DNA from: Limisalsivibrio acetivorans
Lineage (GTDB): Bacteria; Chrysiogenota; Deferribacteres; Deferribacterales; Geovibrionaceae
DNA: 64,000 nt
Assembly: GCF_000421105.1 (NCBI RefSeq)
Contig: NZ_ATWF01000001.1
Location: forward strand, 2,305,407 to 2,369,406
Direction of reading: 5' to 3'
The position numbers and the translations under genes were made by a program. The notes beneath the pieces were generated by a model. The model was not told the DNA's origin. It made no database searches and saw only the letters and a program-made list of their open reading frames with translations. Each line of letters begins with the position of its first letter. The first letter of the stretch is position 1. This document shows positions 17,535-28,602 of this stretch, one piece after another.

Positions 17535-17765
17535 TCACCTCAGCTTCATCCATTCCAATACCTCAGAATGTCTCCAGCCAACACTACTGCCAGACAGTGG
17601 CACCCTTGCAGGGGATTCACCTTTGCGTTCCAGCCGCCAAATAGTTGTCCGAGAAAGGCCTGTTAATTCCTGAAGCTCTTGTGCCCGTATAATTCGTTCT
17701 GCCAAATCATCAGGGCTCAATTGTGGAGCTGTTCTTTCTACAACCTTATCCAGCAAATACTCCAA
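17535..17765 (-). CDS. AlpA-like helix-turn-helix regulator
   Basis: 76 residues from a TTG start; no ATG is available in frame and the ribosome site is weak, so the start is uncertain. The core RAQELQELTGLSRTTIWRLERKGE followed by VPLSGSSVGWRHSEVLEWM is the AlpA/MerR-like winged helix with the GWR/E..EW ending typical of prophage and satellite AlpA regulators, which act as excision or gene-activation switches. It lies 77 bases upstream of the OLD gene on the same strand and is the likely regulator of the island. Confidence 0.75.
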   Translation of the reverse strand: MEYLLDKVVERTAPQLSPDDLAERIIRAQELQELTGLSRTTIWRLERKGESPARVPLSGSSVGWRHSEVLEWMKLR

Positions 17766-17861
17766 TAACTGGAAACTAAAAACAAAAGATCATATTTAGT
17801 AACATGTACATATCATGCAACATAGCGGAACAAATTGCAACGAAATGAGAAGGTAGCAGAC

Positions 17862-17893
17862 AAAAAAAGCCGCACCCCGTAAAGGAGTGCGGC
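17862..17893 (-). terminator. Terminator of groES-groEL
   Basis: On the - strand GCCGCAC plus TCC, loop TTTAC, GGG plus GTGCGGC, then T7: a 10-bp stem. It stops groEL transcription 35 bases after the stop codon, before the AlpA-like gene. It lies inside the island boundary, so if the island is inserted this terminator came with it. Confidence 0.9.
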
Positions 17894-17927
17894 CGTTGAT
17901 ATTATTAGCGATTGAAGAAACGGGGGC

Positions 17928-19601
<1,674 letters not shown>

Positions 19602-19605
19602 TTAG

Positions 19606-19896
19606 TTATCCGAGAATTCCGAGGATGTCGTCCTCTCTCATGATGAGATACTCATCATCACCGAACTTAACCTCTGTACCTGCGTACTTGCTGAAGAGAA
19701 CCTTGTCCCCTTCCTTTACGGTAAGCTCTACCCTGTTTCCATTCTCAAGGTATTTACCGGGTCCGGTTGCGATAACTTCGCCCTCCATGGGCTTTTCCTT
19801 TGCGCTGTCGGGAATGATGATGCCGGCTGCGGTCTTCTCTTCACTCTCGAAACGCTTTACAAGAACTCTGTCCTGAAGCGGCTTGATAGATGCCAT
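19606..19896 (-). CDS. groES: Co-chaperonin GroES
   Basis: 96 residues, normal for chaperonin 10. Opens [20 protein letters not shown] with the mobile loop [12 protein letters not shown] that binds GroEL, and ends [23 protein letters not shown] precedes the ATG. First gene of the groESL operon. Confidence 0.98.
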   Translation of the reverse strand: MASIKPLQDRVLVKRFESEEKTAAGIIIPDSAKEKPMEGEVIATGPGKYLENGNRVELTVKEGDKVLFSKYAGTEVKFGDDEYLIMREDDILGILG

Positions 19897-19954
19897 CTTC
19901 TGCCTCCTTTATATAGTTTAGTTATAAATGACTTATTTGTTCTGTTTTCTGTTA

Positions 19955-19981
19955 TTAGCACTCTCGCCTTGTGAGTGCCAA
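19955..19981. promoter_or_regulatory. CIRCE operator (HrcA site)
   Basis: TTAGCACTC (19955-19963), nine spacer bases, GAGTGCCAA (19973-19981): the CIRCE inverted repeat with one change in the right arm. It is just downstream of the groESL -10, so HrcA bound here would block transcription until heat shock. hrcA is not in the window. Confidence 0.95.
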
Positions 19982-19989
19982 CACGGATA

Positions 19990-20018
19990 TTTATATAGAA
20001 ATGCGAAGAAGATTTCAA
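19990..20018 (-). promoter_or_regulatory. Sigma-70-type promoter of groESL
   Basis: On the - strand TTGAAA, exactly 17 bases, TATAAA; the CIRCE site begins 8 bases downstream. No sigma-32-type element is apparent, which fits HrcA control. Confidence 0.85.
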
Positions 20019-20093
20019 GGGAAAAATTAGACCTGAGCCGGGTTTTATAAAGATATTTTAGGGGATGTAACTCTTTGTTTCGGCGTGATATAT

Positions 20094-20121
20094 AAAAAAA
20101 GGGGGTCCTGCTCTGACCCCC
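20094..20121 (-). terminator. Terminator of the mqnC-amidase operon
   Basis: On the - strand GGGGGTC, loop AGAGCAG, GACCCCC, then T7, 18 bases after the amidase stop. Confidence 0.9.
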
Positions 20122-20138
20122 TTTGTATTATTAATCGT

Positions 20139-21920
20139 TTACTGATGCATCTCTATGTATTCCGCCAGACCTTTATAAATGCCGTAGGCGATCTTCTTGC
20201 GGTAGTTTGTACTTCTGTATTTCTTAGCTTCGGTACGGTTTGATATGAAGCCAGCCTCAACGAGGATAGAGGGCATCTGCGCACCCACCAGAACATAGAA
20301 GGGAGCCTGCTTAACCCCTCTGTTGCCGCTGTGGCTTGAGGAGCCGTAAACGTACTTTACGAGCCATTCCTGCGCCTTACCCGCCAGAAGAAGGGATTCC
20401 TCCAGCTTGGAGTTGAGCATTATATCCTTGAGGATGCCCTGCAGGTCGGACATGGATTTGGTCGTTGCCATGTTCTCCTTTGCGGCGAGGGCAAGGGCGG
20501 CCTTGTCATCGGTTACGTTAAGTACATAGGTCTCTATCCCGTTTGCGTTCCGGTTCCTGCTCGCATTTATGTGAACGGATATGAATATATCCGCCTTCTT
20601 CCGGTTTGCGAATGCTGTTCTCTCCTCAAGGGGAATGAAAACATCCCGCCTTCTTGTCATGAACACCTCAAGCTGGGTGTTCTCTTTGAACAGCCTCTCG
20701 AGCTCAAGGGCGATATCGAGGACAACATCCTTCTCCTTGAGGCCGTTGTATGTTGCTCCCGGATCCTTGCCTCCGTGGCCGGCATCTATGACTATACGGC
20801 GTATCTTAAGTCCGAAGACGCTTGCAAGGGTCGCCTTGTCCAGATCCGCATCCTGATTAGCCATATTGGGGGATTCATCCCTGCGGTCCTTGATAGGCTC
20901 GCCGCTTACATCGATTACGATCCTATCCGGGTTGCCCATGGGGAATACGTTGAAGTCCTTAACGTTGTCCGAATCGAGAACCACACGGATAACACCGGGT
21001 CTGTTCACTCCCCAGCGTACGGAACGCAGGAGGCCGTCTTTTATGTCGATCTCCTTGGGGATTGTCTTGTCGATGACGTCGGTTTCAATGTCCAGAAAAA
21101 GCCTCGGAGGCTTGTTGTATTTAGGATTGGCCTTTAGCCAGTGTTTCTTGTAGTTAACGGGGCCGCTCATGTCGAGAACAACACGTGTGTAGTCCGATGC
21201 GGCGAAATGGCGGATACCGCTTATCATGGTTTTGCCGCTTGGGGCGTCCATTTTGCCGCCGTACTGCTTCTCCCCGCCGCTCTCCTGTGCCGCACTGGTG
21301 GTTTTGTCGGTAAAGAGGCTGTCGGTACTCACCTTCTGAACCTCGGGGGCGGGCTCTTCCGCTGTCTGCTCAACAGGAGGTTCCTCAGCGGTATCCTTTA
21401 TTATATCCTCAACATCCGGTGCGCTGTTCTTCTTTGCGAACTTGGCATCAATGGCTTCCAGCTTCTTTCTTGCCGCCGGAGCATCCTCGGAATTCGGGAA
21501 CTTGAAGAGGAGACGGTTCAGCATGAACTTCGCCGAGGCAAAATCCTTGCGCATCGTATATATATCCGCAGACTGCAGATAGGCAAGGGAGGCGAGCCTT
21601 GTCTCGTAGTTTACAGCTAGAAGTTTAAGATATTTTAGTGTTTTAAGAAGATCGTCACGGTTGTTGAACCGCTTGTAGCTTCGGTAATAGGTCTGGGCTG
21701 TGTAGTGCAGGGCATCATCAGCCAGGGACGACTGGGGTGCGGAGCTGTATATGCTGTAAAACTGGGAGGCCACATTCTCGTATGACTTCCTGCTCACCTT
21801 GGAGGATTTCTCGATAAAGGCCAGATCCTTTTTTGCGGTCTGGTACTTATCGTAGTCTCCTGCAAAGGCGTAGACAGCCGTTGCAATTACCAGAAGGATC
21901 AGAAGTGCTTTCTTTTTCAT
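20139..21920 (-). CDS. N-acetylmuramoyl-L-alanine amidase with AMIN domain
   Basis: 593 residues from the chosen start at 21920, which follows the uvrA stop by one base and opens a good signal peptide (MKKKALLILLVIATAVYAFA); the frame is open 19 codons further up but inside uvrA. Order: signal peptide, a TPR-like helical part (~20-150), an acidic/Pro linker, an AMIN domain (~220-330, HFAASDYTRVVLDMSG) and the zinc amidase_3 domain (IVIDAGHGGKDPG, FISVHINAS, ILVEAGFISN). It cuts the amide bond between MurNAc and the stem peptide in the periplasm, as AmiC does in cell separation. Last gene of its operon. Confidence 0.93.
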   Translation of the reverse strand: MKKKALLILLVIATAVYAFAGDYDKYQTAKKDLAFIEKSSKVSRKSYENVASQFYSIYSSAPQSSLADDALHYTAQTYYRSYKRFNNRDDLLKTLKYLKLLAVNYETRLASLAYLQSADIYTMRKDFASAKFMLNRLLFKFPNSEDAPAARKKLEAIDAKFAKKNSAPDVEDIIKDTAEEPPVEQTAEEPAPEVQKVSTDSLFTDKTTSAAQESGGEKQYGGKMDAPSGKTMISGIRHFAASDYTRVVLDMSGPVNYKKHWLKANPKYNKPPRLFLDIETDVIDKTIPKEIDIKDGLLRSVRWGVNRPGVIRVVLDSDNVKDFNVFPMGNPDRIVIDVSGEPIKDRRDESPNMANQDADLDKATLASVFGLKIRRIVIDAGHGGKDPGATYNGLKEKDVVLDIALELERLFKENTQLEVFMTRRRDVFIPLEERTAFANRKKADIFISVHINASRNRNANGIETYVLNVTDDKAALALAAKENMATTKSMSDLQGILKDIMLNSKLEESLLLAGKAQEWLVKYVYGSSSHSGNRGVKQAPFYVLVGAQMPSILVEAGFISNRTEAKKYRSTNYRKKIAYGIYKGLAEYIEMHQ

Positions 21921-21921
21921 G

Positions 21922-24726
21922 TTACCCCAGCTTTCGTTTAAGGTATTTTCCTGTGTATGATTTCCTGCTTTTAGCACATTTCTCAGGTGTTCCGGAGAAG
22001 ATTATCTCCCCTCCGCCTCCGCCACCCTCAGGGCCGAGGTCGATGATGTAATCGGAGCATTTAATAACATCCAGATTGTGCTCGATGATCACAACCGTGT
22101 TCCCTGATTCGGTCAAAGCGCGGAAAATCTTAACCAGTTTGTTGATATCATCAAAATGAAGCCCCGTTGTGGGTTCGTCAAATATATAAAGAGTTTTACC
22201 CGTGGGACGCTTCATCAGCTCCTTTGCCAGCTTAACCCTCTGCGCCTCGCCGCCGGAGAGGGTGGTTGCGGGCTGGCCGAGCTTTATGTAGCCAAGGCCC
22301 ACATCAACGAGAACCTTCAGCTTATTCTTTAATTTCGGTATATTTTCGAAAAACTCAAATGCCTGATTTACCGTCATGTCCAGTACATCGGCTATATTCT
22401 TCCCGCTGTAGCGTATATCAAGGGTATCCCTGTTGTACCTTTTCCCTCCGCAGGCATCGCATCTTACATACATATCGGGGAGGAAATGCATCTCGATCTT
22501 AATGTACCCTTCACCCTGGCACGTTTCGCATCTGCCGTAGCGGACGTTGAAGCTGAACCTGCCCGCCTTGTACCCACGTTTCTTAGCCTCGGGGGTCATG
22601 GCGAAAAGCTCCCTTACATCGGTGAGAACACCCGTATATGTCGAAGGATTCGAGCGGGGTGTTCTGCCTATGGGGCTCTGGTCGATATCGATAACCTTGT
22701 CGATATGCTCAAAACCTTCAATACTTTTATATTCGCCGGCTTTTATGGCCGTTCCCTGCAGCTTGCGGACAAGGGCGGGGTACATCGTATCCATGATAAG
22801 GGTGGATTTACCCGAACCGCTCACTCCTGTAACGCAGACCATCATCCCGAGGGGGAGTTCAAGCTTAACGTTCTTGAGGTTGTGCTCCGAAGCGCCTGTC
22901 AGCTTAAGCCATCTTTCACAGGGCTGGTTGCGCTCTTTCGGGATCTCGATCTCCATCCTTCCGCTGAGGTATGCGCCTGTAAGGCAGTTTTCGCAATCGC
23001 TCAGCCCTTCGGGTACGCCTTCGTAGACGATCTCTCCACCCTTGCGCCCTGCGTAGGGGCCCATATCGATTACGTGGTCCGCATCGAGGATCGTATCCTC
23101 ATCATGCTCAACAACGATAACTGTGTTTCCTATATCACGCAGGTTCTTGAGCGTGGCGATGAGCATATCGTTATCACGCTGATGGAGGCCTATGGAGGGT
23201 TCGTCCAGCACGTAAAGCACGCCGGTGAGCCCGGAGCCTATCTGGGTGGCAAGGCGTATCCTCTGTGCCTCTCCTCCAGAGAGTGTGGAGGCCTTTCGTT
23301 CAAGGGTTATGTAATCCAGCCCCACATCACGGAGGAAGGCGAGCCTGCGGACGATCTCTGCCACGATCCTGTCTGCAACCTCCCTGCGGAAGCCTGTGAA
23401 GTTAAGGTTCTCGAAGAAATCCAGAGCGATCTGGATATCCATGGCGGAGACTTCGTGTATGTTCTTATCCCCCACAAATACGGAAAGGCTGGTCTTCTGA
23501 AGCCTTGCCCCCTCGCATTCGGGGCAGTCCATGGATGACATGTATCTTTTGGCGTTGTCACGTTCGTTGGGCGTTCCTGTATATAGCTTTTCCCTGAGCC
23601 AACCCAGGACGCCGGTGAATTTCTTTTCGTAGAAAACCTTCTTCTCCCCTTTAAAGGTGAAGAGCTTGAGGGGTTCGTCGCTTCCGTTGAGCAGATAATC
23701 CTTCGCCTCTTCGCTTAACTTCTTGTAGGGGATGTTCATATCGATCCCCTGCTGCTCGCTTATGGCCACGAGTGTGTTGTAGTGATGGAAGTTGTCGAAA
23801 TGCTCCCACGGCTTTATGGCTCCCTCACGCACGCTGAGGTTATCGTTGGGGACGATCGCCTTTTCATCGAAGATCTGCTTCTCACCGAGCCCTTCGCATT
23901 CGGGGCATGCGCCGAAGGGGTTGTTGAATGAGAAGCTCCTCGGTTCGATCTCGGGGATGCTTATATTGCATTCTGCACAGGAGAACTTTTCGGAGAAGAG
24001 GCGGCTATCACCATCCACGGAGATCTCCGCCAACCCTTCGGAGAGGCGTAGAGCGGTCTCTACCGAATCGGCAAGCCTGCGGTCTATCCCCTCTTTGAGT
24101 TTAACCCTGTCTATACTTACGCTTATATTGTGTTTTACATTCTTTTCGAGGATGATCTCCTCTTCAAGCCTTCTCTGCTCGCCATCCACCCATACACGTA
24201 CGTAGCCGTCCTTAAGCAGGCCTTCGAAGAGCTTTCTGAACTCCCCCTTCTTCCCCCTGACTATGGGTGAGAGGATCTCAACCCTGCTTCCATCGGGGTT
24301 CTCAAGGATATGATCCACGATCTGCTGAACCGAATAGCTCTCAACTACTTTGCCGCATGAGGGGCAGTGTACATCCCCCACACGGGCGAAGAGCAGGCGC
24401 ATGTAGTCGTATATCTCGGTTATGGTTCCAACTGTGGAGCGGGGGTTTCGGCTTATGGATTTCTGTTCGATGCTGATTGCGGGTGCGAGGTACTCGATGG
24501 AATCTACGTCCGGTTTCTCCATGAGCTCCAGGAACTGCCTCGCATATGCGGAGAGTGATTCCACATAACGCCTCTGCCCTTCTGCGTAGAGGGTGTCGAA
24601 GGCGAGGGTGGATTTACCTGAACCGCTTACTCCGGTGATTACCACCAGCTTGTTTTTCGGGATTTCGAGATGAATATCTTTCAGATTATGCTGACGTGCA
24701 CCTTTAACGATAATCTTATCAGTCAT
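21922..24726 (-). CDS. uvrA: Excinuclease ABC subunit A
   Basis: 934 residues, full length. Two ABC ATPase modules: Walker A GVSGSGKST at 32-40 and again in the second half, with LSGGEAQR signatures in both. Zinc modules CAECN...CPECEG and CETCQ...CDACGG, and the UvrB-contact region between. It finds bulky DNA lesions and loads UvrB in nucleotide excision repair. The start overlaps the FapA-like gene by 8 bases; the stop nearly touches the amidase start, so repair and wall genes share a transcript, probably without shared function. Confidence 0.98.
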   Translation of the reverse strand: MTDKIIVKGARQHNLKDIHLEIPKNKLVVITGVSGSGKSTLAFDTLYAEGQRRYVESLSAYARQFLELMEKPDVDSIEYLAPAISIEQKSISRNPRSTVGTITEIYDYMRLLFARVGDVHCPSCGKVVESYSVQQIVDHILENPDGSRVEILSPIVRGKKGEFRKLFEGLLKDGYVRVWVDGEQRRLEEEIILEKNVKHNISVSIDRVKLKEGIDRRLADSVETALRLSEGLAEISVDGDSRLFSEKFSCAECNISIPEIEPRSFSFNNPFGACPECEGLGEKQIFDEKAIVPNDNLSVREGAIKPWEHFDNFHHYNTLVAISEQQGIDMNIPYKKLSEEAKDYLLNGSDEPLKLFTFKGEKKVFYEKKFTGVLGWLREKLYTGTPNERDNAKRYMSSMDCPECEGARLQKTSLSVFVGDKNIHEVSAMDIQIALDFFENLNFTGFRREVADRIVAEIVRRLAFLRDVGLDYITLERKASTLSGGEAQRIRLATQIGSGLTGVLYVLDEPSIGLHQRDNDMLIATLKNLRDIGNTVIVVEHDEDTILDADHVIDMGPYAGRKGGEIVYEGVPEGLSDCENCLTGAYLSGRMEIEIPKERNQPCERWLKLTGASEHNLKNVKLELPLGMMVCVTGVSGSGKSTLIMDTMYPALVRKLQGTAIKAGEYKSIEGFEHIDKVIDIDQSPIGRTPRSNPSTYTGVLTDVRELFAMTPEAKKRGYKAGRFSFNVRYGRCETCQGEGYIKIEMHFLPDMYVRCDACGGKRYNRDTLDIRYSGKNIADVLDMTVNQAFEFFENIPKLKNKLKVLVDVGLGYIKLGQPATTLSGGEAQRVKLAKELMKRPTGKTLYIFDEPTTGLHFDDINKLVKIFRALTESGNTVVIIEHNLDVIKCSDYIIDLGPEGGGGGGEIIFSGTPEKCAKSRKSYTGKYLKRKLG

Positions 24727-26260
24727 ACTGGGATTCTTTGTCCTCCATGCTGACCCAGGCGATCCTTTCGTATTTATCGTCGTAGAAGAAGAGGACCTTG
24801 GAATCCTTCTCCCTCATGGTGAGCTTTTCTCTGAAGAACTGAACCTCAAGGCCTTCGTACATGGTTTTCATAACCTTGATCCTCGGTCTTGAGTGGTGTG
24901 CACTGCGTATCAGCTTCTGGATCTGTTCATCGGTCTTCTTGATGTTTTCCAGAATCTGCTTGCGCAGAATAAGCAGCTGCTTAACCTTGGGGTTTTTGAG
25001 GATCTCCTTGTTTGTGGTGTCCAGCTTGCCAAGGAATTCCTCTACCTTTTCAAGGTTTTTTTCGTATTTATCCTTTGTATCTTTAAGCTTGTTCAGTTCT
25101 TCTTCGAAGAAATATTTCGTGCCCACGGCCATGGCGAAGTTTGTATTCCCCGTTGTTCCGGCCTGATTGATGACGATCTCGGAGAAGGCCATAACGCGCC
25201 CTCCGGCGATGATCCCCGGTTCGCCGACGGCTGTAACAAGTCCGCCGGATTTTATGTTGCTGTTATATGAGTATTTCAGCAGCTCCACGTTACCTTTTGC
25301 CTCAACGTTGGCCTTCTCGGCATAGCCGATTATAACGTCTCCCCCGGCTGCTATCCTGTTTTTAAAGTCACCCTTAATGCCGGTTTTGATGGTTATATTT
25401 CCTCCGGCTATAAGGTTTGCATCCTGAACGATACCCTCAACGATAATATCCTTTTCTGCCTTTATGGCAAACCCACTGAGGACATCGGACTTAACATGCA
25501 CAACCCCGTTGAATATAATGTTGCCGATGGAATAGTCAAGGTTTCCTGGAACTGTATATATGGGGCTGACAGCAAGGCGGTTTCTGTGGAAGGTTACGCA
25601 CCCGTCACAGGTTGCGTAGTACTCCTTCTCCTCCTCATCGGTGCTTACCCCGTCTTCTATGTGTATGGTGAGATCCTTTCCTTCCTCGGGGGAGATCTCC
25701 TCGTTCTGTACAGTGAGCCCTTTTACACCAGCGGTGGCGGGCTTTTTAGTGAGAAGAAGATCACCCTTTCTCACAAGGCGGATGTTGTCAATATTCTTAT
25801 AGTCCACACTGCCGTCCTCACGAACCTTGGGGCGGCTTTGGGCGGGATCAAACTTAAGCTCAAGGTTAGCGTCAGCCCCTGATATGGGCTCGATACCTTC
25901 TGCAAAAAGGATCTTTTCTACAATGCCGAAGTCCGAATAGAGTTCGTAGGCATTCTTGATCTTTTCTGTTTTAAGGTTAACCGTTACACCGTTTTCCTCA
26001 ATAATACGAAGGAGTTGGTCGTAATCGAACATCTCTCCGCCGTTGATAGGGGGGTATAGTGACAGATGCGCCTTCAGCCCGTCCGGGGATACATCGATCT
26101 CAAGGGAGGAATCCACCACCTCTTCGGTTACGATCTTTGCGAGGATGGTCCCCTCTTCTCTCTTGAGAACAAAATCGGACTGGCTTAAGCCGTACCTTTC
26201 AACGAGCAGTTTTTTAAATTCATTCTCTGTACGGTTAGAGTGATTCCTGAGAAGGTTCAT
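24719..26260 (-). CDS. FapA / DUF342 family protein
   Basis: 513 residues. N-terminal part with NGVTVNL and the AVEGIEPISGADANLEL-like block of DUF342 (FAEGIEPISGADANLELK). The middle is a beta-solenoid with Gly pairs every ~20 residues (VHVKSDVLSGFAIKAEKDIIVEG, LIAGGNITIK, RIAAGGDVIIG). The last 130 residues are a long coiled coil (LNKLKDTKDKYEKNLEKVEEF) and a small cap. The family is widespread, often near motility or signalling genes; function of this branch is unknown. Its start overlaps the end of the histidine kinase gene by 26 bases. Confidence 0.85.
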   Translation of the reverse strand: MNLLRNHSNRTENEFKKLLVERYGLSQSDFVLKREEGTILAKIVTEEVVDSSLEIDVSPDGLKAHLSLYPPINGGEMFDYDQLLRIIEENGVTVNLKTEKIKNAYELYSDFGIVEKILFAEGIEPISGADANLELKFDPAQSRPKVREDGSVDYKNIDNIRLVRKGDLLLTKKPATAGVKGLTVQNEEISPEEGKDLTIHIEDGVSTDEEEKEYYATCDGCVTFHRNRLAVSPIYTVPGNLDYSIGNIIFNGVVHVKSDVLSGFAIKAEKDIIVEGIVQDANLIAGGNITIKTGIKGDFKNRIAAGGDVIIGYAEKANVEAKGNVELLKYSYNSNIKSGGLVTAVGEPGIIAGGRVMAFSEIVINQAGTTGNTNFAMAVGTKYFFEEELNKLKDTKDKYEKNLEKVEEFLGKLDTTNKEILKNPKVKQLLILRKQILENIKKTDEQIQKLIRSAHHSRPRIKVMKTMYEGLEVQFFREKLTMREKDSKVLFFYDDKYERIAWVSMEDKESQYD

Positions 26261-27374
26261 GTCTTAACGGCACCTTTACAGTAAATTCAGTGAAAACCCC
26301 CTCTTCGGAGGTAACACTTATAGATCCATTGTGTGCTTCTATTATCATTCTGACAATGGCAAGCCCGAGACCAGTCCCTTTAACCTTCCCCGATGTGAAG
26401 AAGGGGTCGAATATCCTTTGCCGGCTTTCTTCGGCTATTCCTTTGCCGTTGTCGTGTATCTTAAAAATGCATTCATCGTCGCATACTTCGGCGCTCAGCT
26501 TTATAAGTCCGCTTTCCCCGAGGGCATCTATGGAGTTGCCCATAAGGTTGAAGAGAACCCTGAACATCTTCTCCCGGTCAAGCTTGAGCTCCGGGTTGTC
26601 TATATTTTCAATTTCAACAACAATATCGGTGTCTCTTGTCAAAATGTAAACATGTTTCTTCAAATCTTCAAAGATTTCCGAAACATAAAATTTTGATACG
26701 TTTATTGTAACCTTTTGTCTTGAAAAGTCCAGCAGATCAAGCGTGAGGCCGTGGATTCTTTTTACTTCGGTGTAGATACTGTCGATGTAATCTGTCATTT
26801 CATCGTCAAGTTCAGAGAGGTTTATGAGATCCAGATACGACTGGACTATGTTAAGAAGATTCTTGATATCGTGGGCTATGGAGCTGTTAAGCATGCCGAT
26901 TATGCGCAGGTTTTCACTCTTGCGCATATCCTTCACCATATTAAAACGCTCAACGCCAAGGGCGCATTGGGAGGCGATGTAGCGTGCTATCTTCACATCA
27001 TCCTCTGTGAAGTAGTCCTGTTCTTTGTCCGTAAGGTTTAAGACGCCTATGACACGGTCGTTTGCTGTGAGCGGGACGGACATGAAGGAGGACGCCCTGT
27101 AGCCCATCTCCTCTCTCGTATCTTCCGCAAGGTTAACAACGGTTTCCTCGCCGGACTCGGCAACCTTTCCTGCAATTCCCTGCCCCAGCTTGACCGTTGT
27201 GTTATCCGGATCGATGTCGAAGCCGGTATGGGCGCAGATCTTCAGTGTTTCCTCCTCCTTGAGCATCAGAGAGACCCTCTTTACGCCGAGGTACTCCTTT
27301 GCGATGCCTATGATGGAGGGGAGCAGGGTGTTTATCTCAAAGACAGTATTCATCTTTTCGGAGATCTCAAGCAT
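26235..27374 (-). CDS. Cytoplasmic GAF-domain sensor histidine kinase
   Basis: 379 residues, no membrane segment. GAF sensor domain about 8-145 (FMSVPLTANDRVIGVLNLTDK), HisKA helix with the phospho-acceptor His168 in NSSIAHDIKNLLN, then HATPase_c with N box NLMGNSIDALGE, G1 DNGKGIAE, F box FDPFFTSGK and G2 GTGLGLAI. It phosphorylates itself from ATP and passes the phosphate to a response regulator; none is encoded beside it, so the partner is unknown. TGGAG stands 5 bases before the ATG. Confidence 0.92.
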   Translation of the reverse strand: MLEISEKMNTVFEINTLLPSIIGIAKEYLGVKRVSLMLKEEETLKICAHTGFDIDPDNTTVKLGQGIAGKVAESGEETVVNLAEDTREEMGYRASSFMSVPLTANDRVIGVLNLTDKEQDYFTEDDVKIARYIASQCALGVERFNMVKDMRKSENLRIIGMLNSSIAHDIKNLLNIVQSYLDLINLSELDDEMTDYIDSIYTEVKRIHGLTLDLLDFSRQKVTINVSKFYVSEIFEDLKKHVYILTRDTDIVVEIENIDNPELKLDREKMFRVLFNLMGNSIDALGESGLIKLSAEVCDDECIFKIHDNGKGIAEESRQRIFDPFFTSGKVKGTGLGLAIVRMIIEAHNGSISVTSEEGVFTEFTVKVPLRHEPSQESL

Positions 27375-27398
27375 AATCTCCAGAAGATCCGCTTTCAG

Positions 27399-28439
27399 TT
27401 AAAGGCTCCTTATCCTGTTGTACTGCATGTCTCTCTGGCAAGCTTTAAAGCCGGCTCTGTTTATATTATGCACTATTTCCCGCACACTTATACTGTAAGT
27501 TGCACCGCAGGAGGCAACAACGTTCTCCTCGATCATCAAGCTGCCGAAATCGTTACCGCCGAAACGGAGGGCGGTTTGCCCTATCTCGGGCCCCTGTGTA
27601 ACCCAGCTCACCTGAATATTGGGCATGTTGTCGAGGTACAGTCTGCACAGGGCAAGCACCCTGAGATACTGCACAGGGCTTGTTTTCGCACCGCCGAGCT
27701 CTGTGTTGTCCGGCTGGAAGGGCCACGGTATGAAGGCTGTGAACCCGCCTGTTCTGTCCTGCAGCTTGCGAACCTTTGCGAGGTGCTCCACTATCTTTTC
27801 CGGTTCATCCTCCTGCTTGAACATCATGGTTGCGGTGGTTTTCATGCCCAGCTTGTGGGCCTCCTCCATTACGCCGAGCCATTTTGCAGAGTTTATCTTA
27901 TTCGGGCTAATGCGCATCCGTTCCGAGTCCACAAGGAGCTCAGCCCCGCCACCGGGCATGGAATCGAGCCCCGCATCCATGAGTTTCTTTAGTGTTTCAG
28001 TGATGCTCAGCCCGCTGAGGGAGGCTATGTGGTGAATCTCTGGAGGGGAAAAGCCGTGGACCCATATATTGAAGCTCTTCATGTAGCGGAGGAGATCCTC
28101 GTAGAAGTCTATCTTTAGATCCGGATGAAGCCCCCCCTGGAGAAGTATCTGTGTTCCGTCCAGCTCTTTGGTTTCGTTGATCTTGGAGGCGAGGGTTTCC
28201 TTGTCGAGGACGTATGCGTCTTTATCACCCACGCTGCGGTAGAACCCGCAGAAGGAGCATCTGCATGTGCAGACATTGGTGTAGTTTATGTTTCGGTCTA
28301 TGACGAAGGTGACTGCGCCGTCGGGGTGCAGAGCCTGCCTCATCTCATCGGCTTTTCTGCCGAGTTCCAGCAGGTCTGAGTTTTTGAGAAGATCGACAGC
28401 CTCGCCGTCGCTCACCCGGGTGATCCTGTTTGACAACAT
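27399..28439 (-). CDS. mqnC: Cyclic dehypoxanthine futalosine synthase
   Basis: 346 residues, radical SAM. INYTNVCTCRCSFCGFYR carries the CxxxCxxC cluster site. GGLHPDLKIDFYEDL, HGFSPPEIHHI, FIPWPFQPDNTELGG and FGSLMIEENVV fit MqnC better than the sister enzymes MqnE or CofH. It closes the spiro ring of dehypoxanthine futalosine in the futalosine route to menaquinone, the quinone of anaerobic respiration. First gene of the - strand operon; the kinase gene starts 24 bases downstream. Confidence 0.88.
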   Translation of the reverse strand: MLSNRITRVSDGEAVDLLKNSDLLELGRKADEMRQALHPDGAVTFVIDRNINYTNVCTCRCSFCGFYRSVGDKDAYVLDKETLASKINETKELDGTQILLQGGLHPDLKIDFYEDLLRYMKSFNIWVHGFSPPEIHHIASLSGLSITETLKKLMDAGLDSMPGGGAELLVDSERMRISPNKINSAKWLGVMEEAHKLGMKTTATMMFKQEDEPEKIVEHLAKVRKLQDRTGGFTAFIPWPFQPDNTELGGAKTSPVQYLRVLALCRLYLDNMPNIQVSWVTQGPEIGQTALRFGGNDFGSLMIEENVVASCGATYSISVREIVHNINRAGFKACQRDMQYNRIRSL

Positions 28440-28602
28440 AGCTATTTATGACCATCCGTTTATTGGTTTTGTATCCGGTAATATCGCACAAAGCGGACTG
28501 AATTGGAACAGTAAAATTCACTTAAAATACTGGATTCGCAGGTTTCACAGCACCCCAAAGCCTCCCCTTGCTTTCCCTGTGCAAAAGGATTAAAATTCAT
28601 CA

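Noticed and set aside
15607-17765. Gabija system
   Set aside because: GajA-like architecture is present but no UvrD-like GajB gene is adjacent; the only companion is an AlpA-type regulator.
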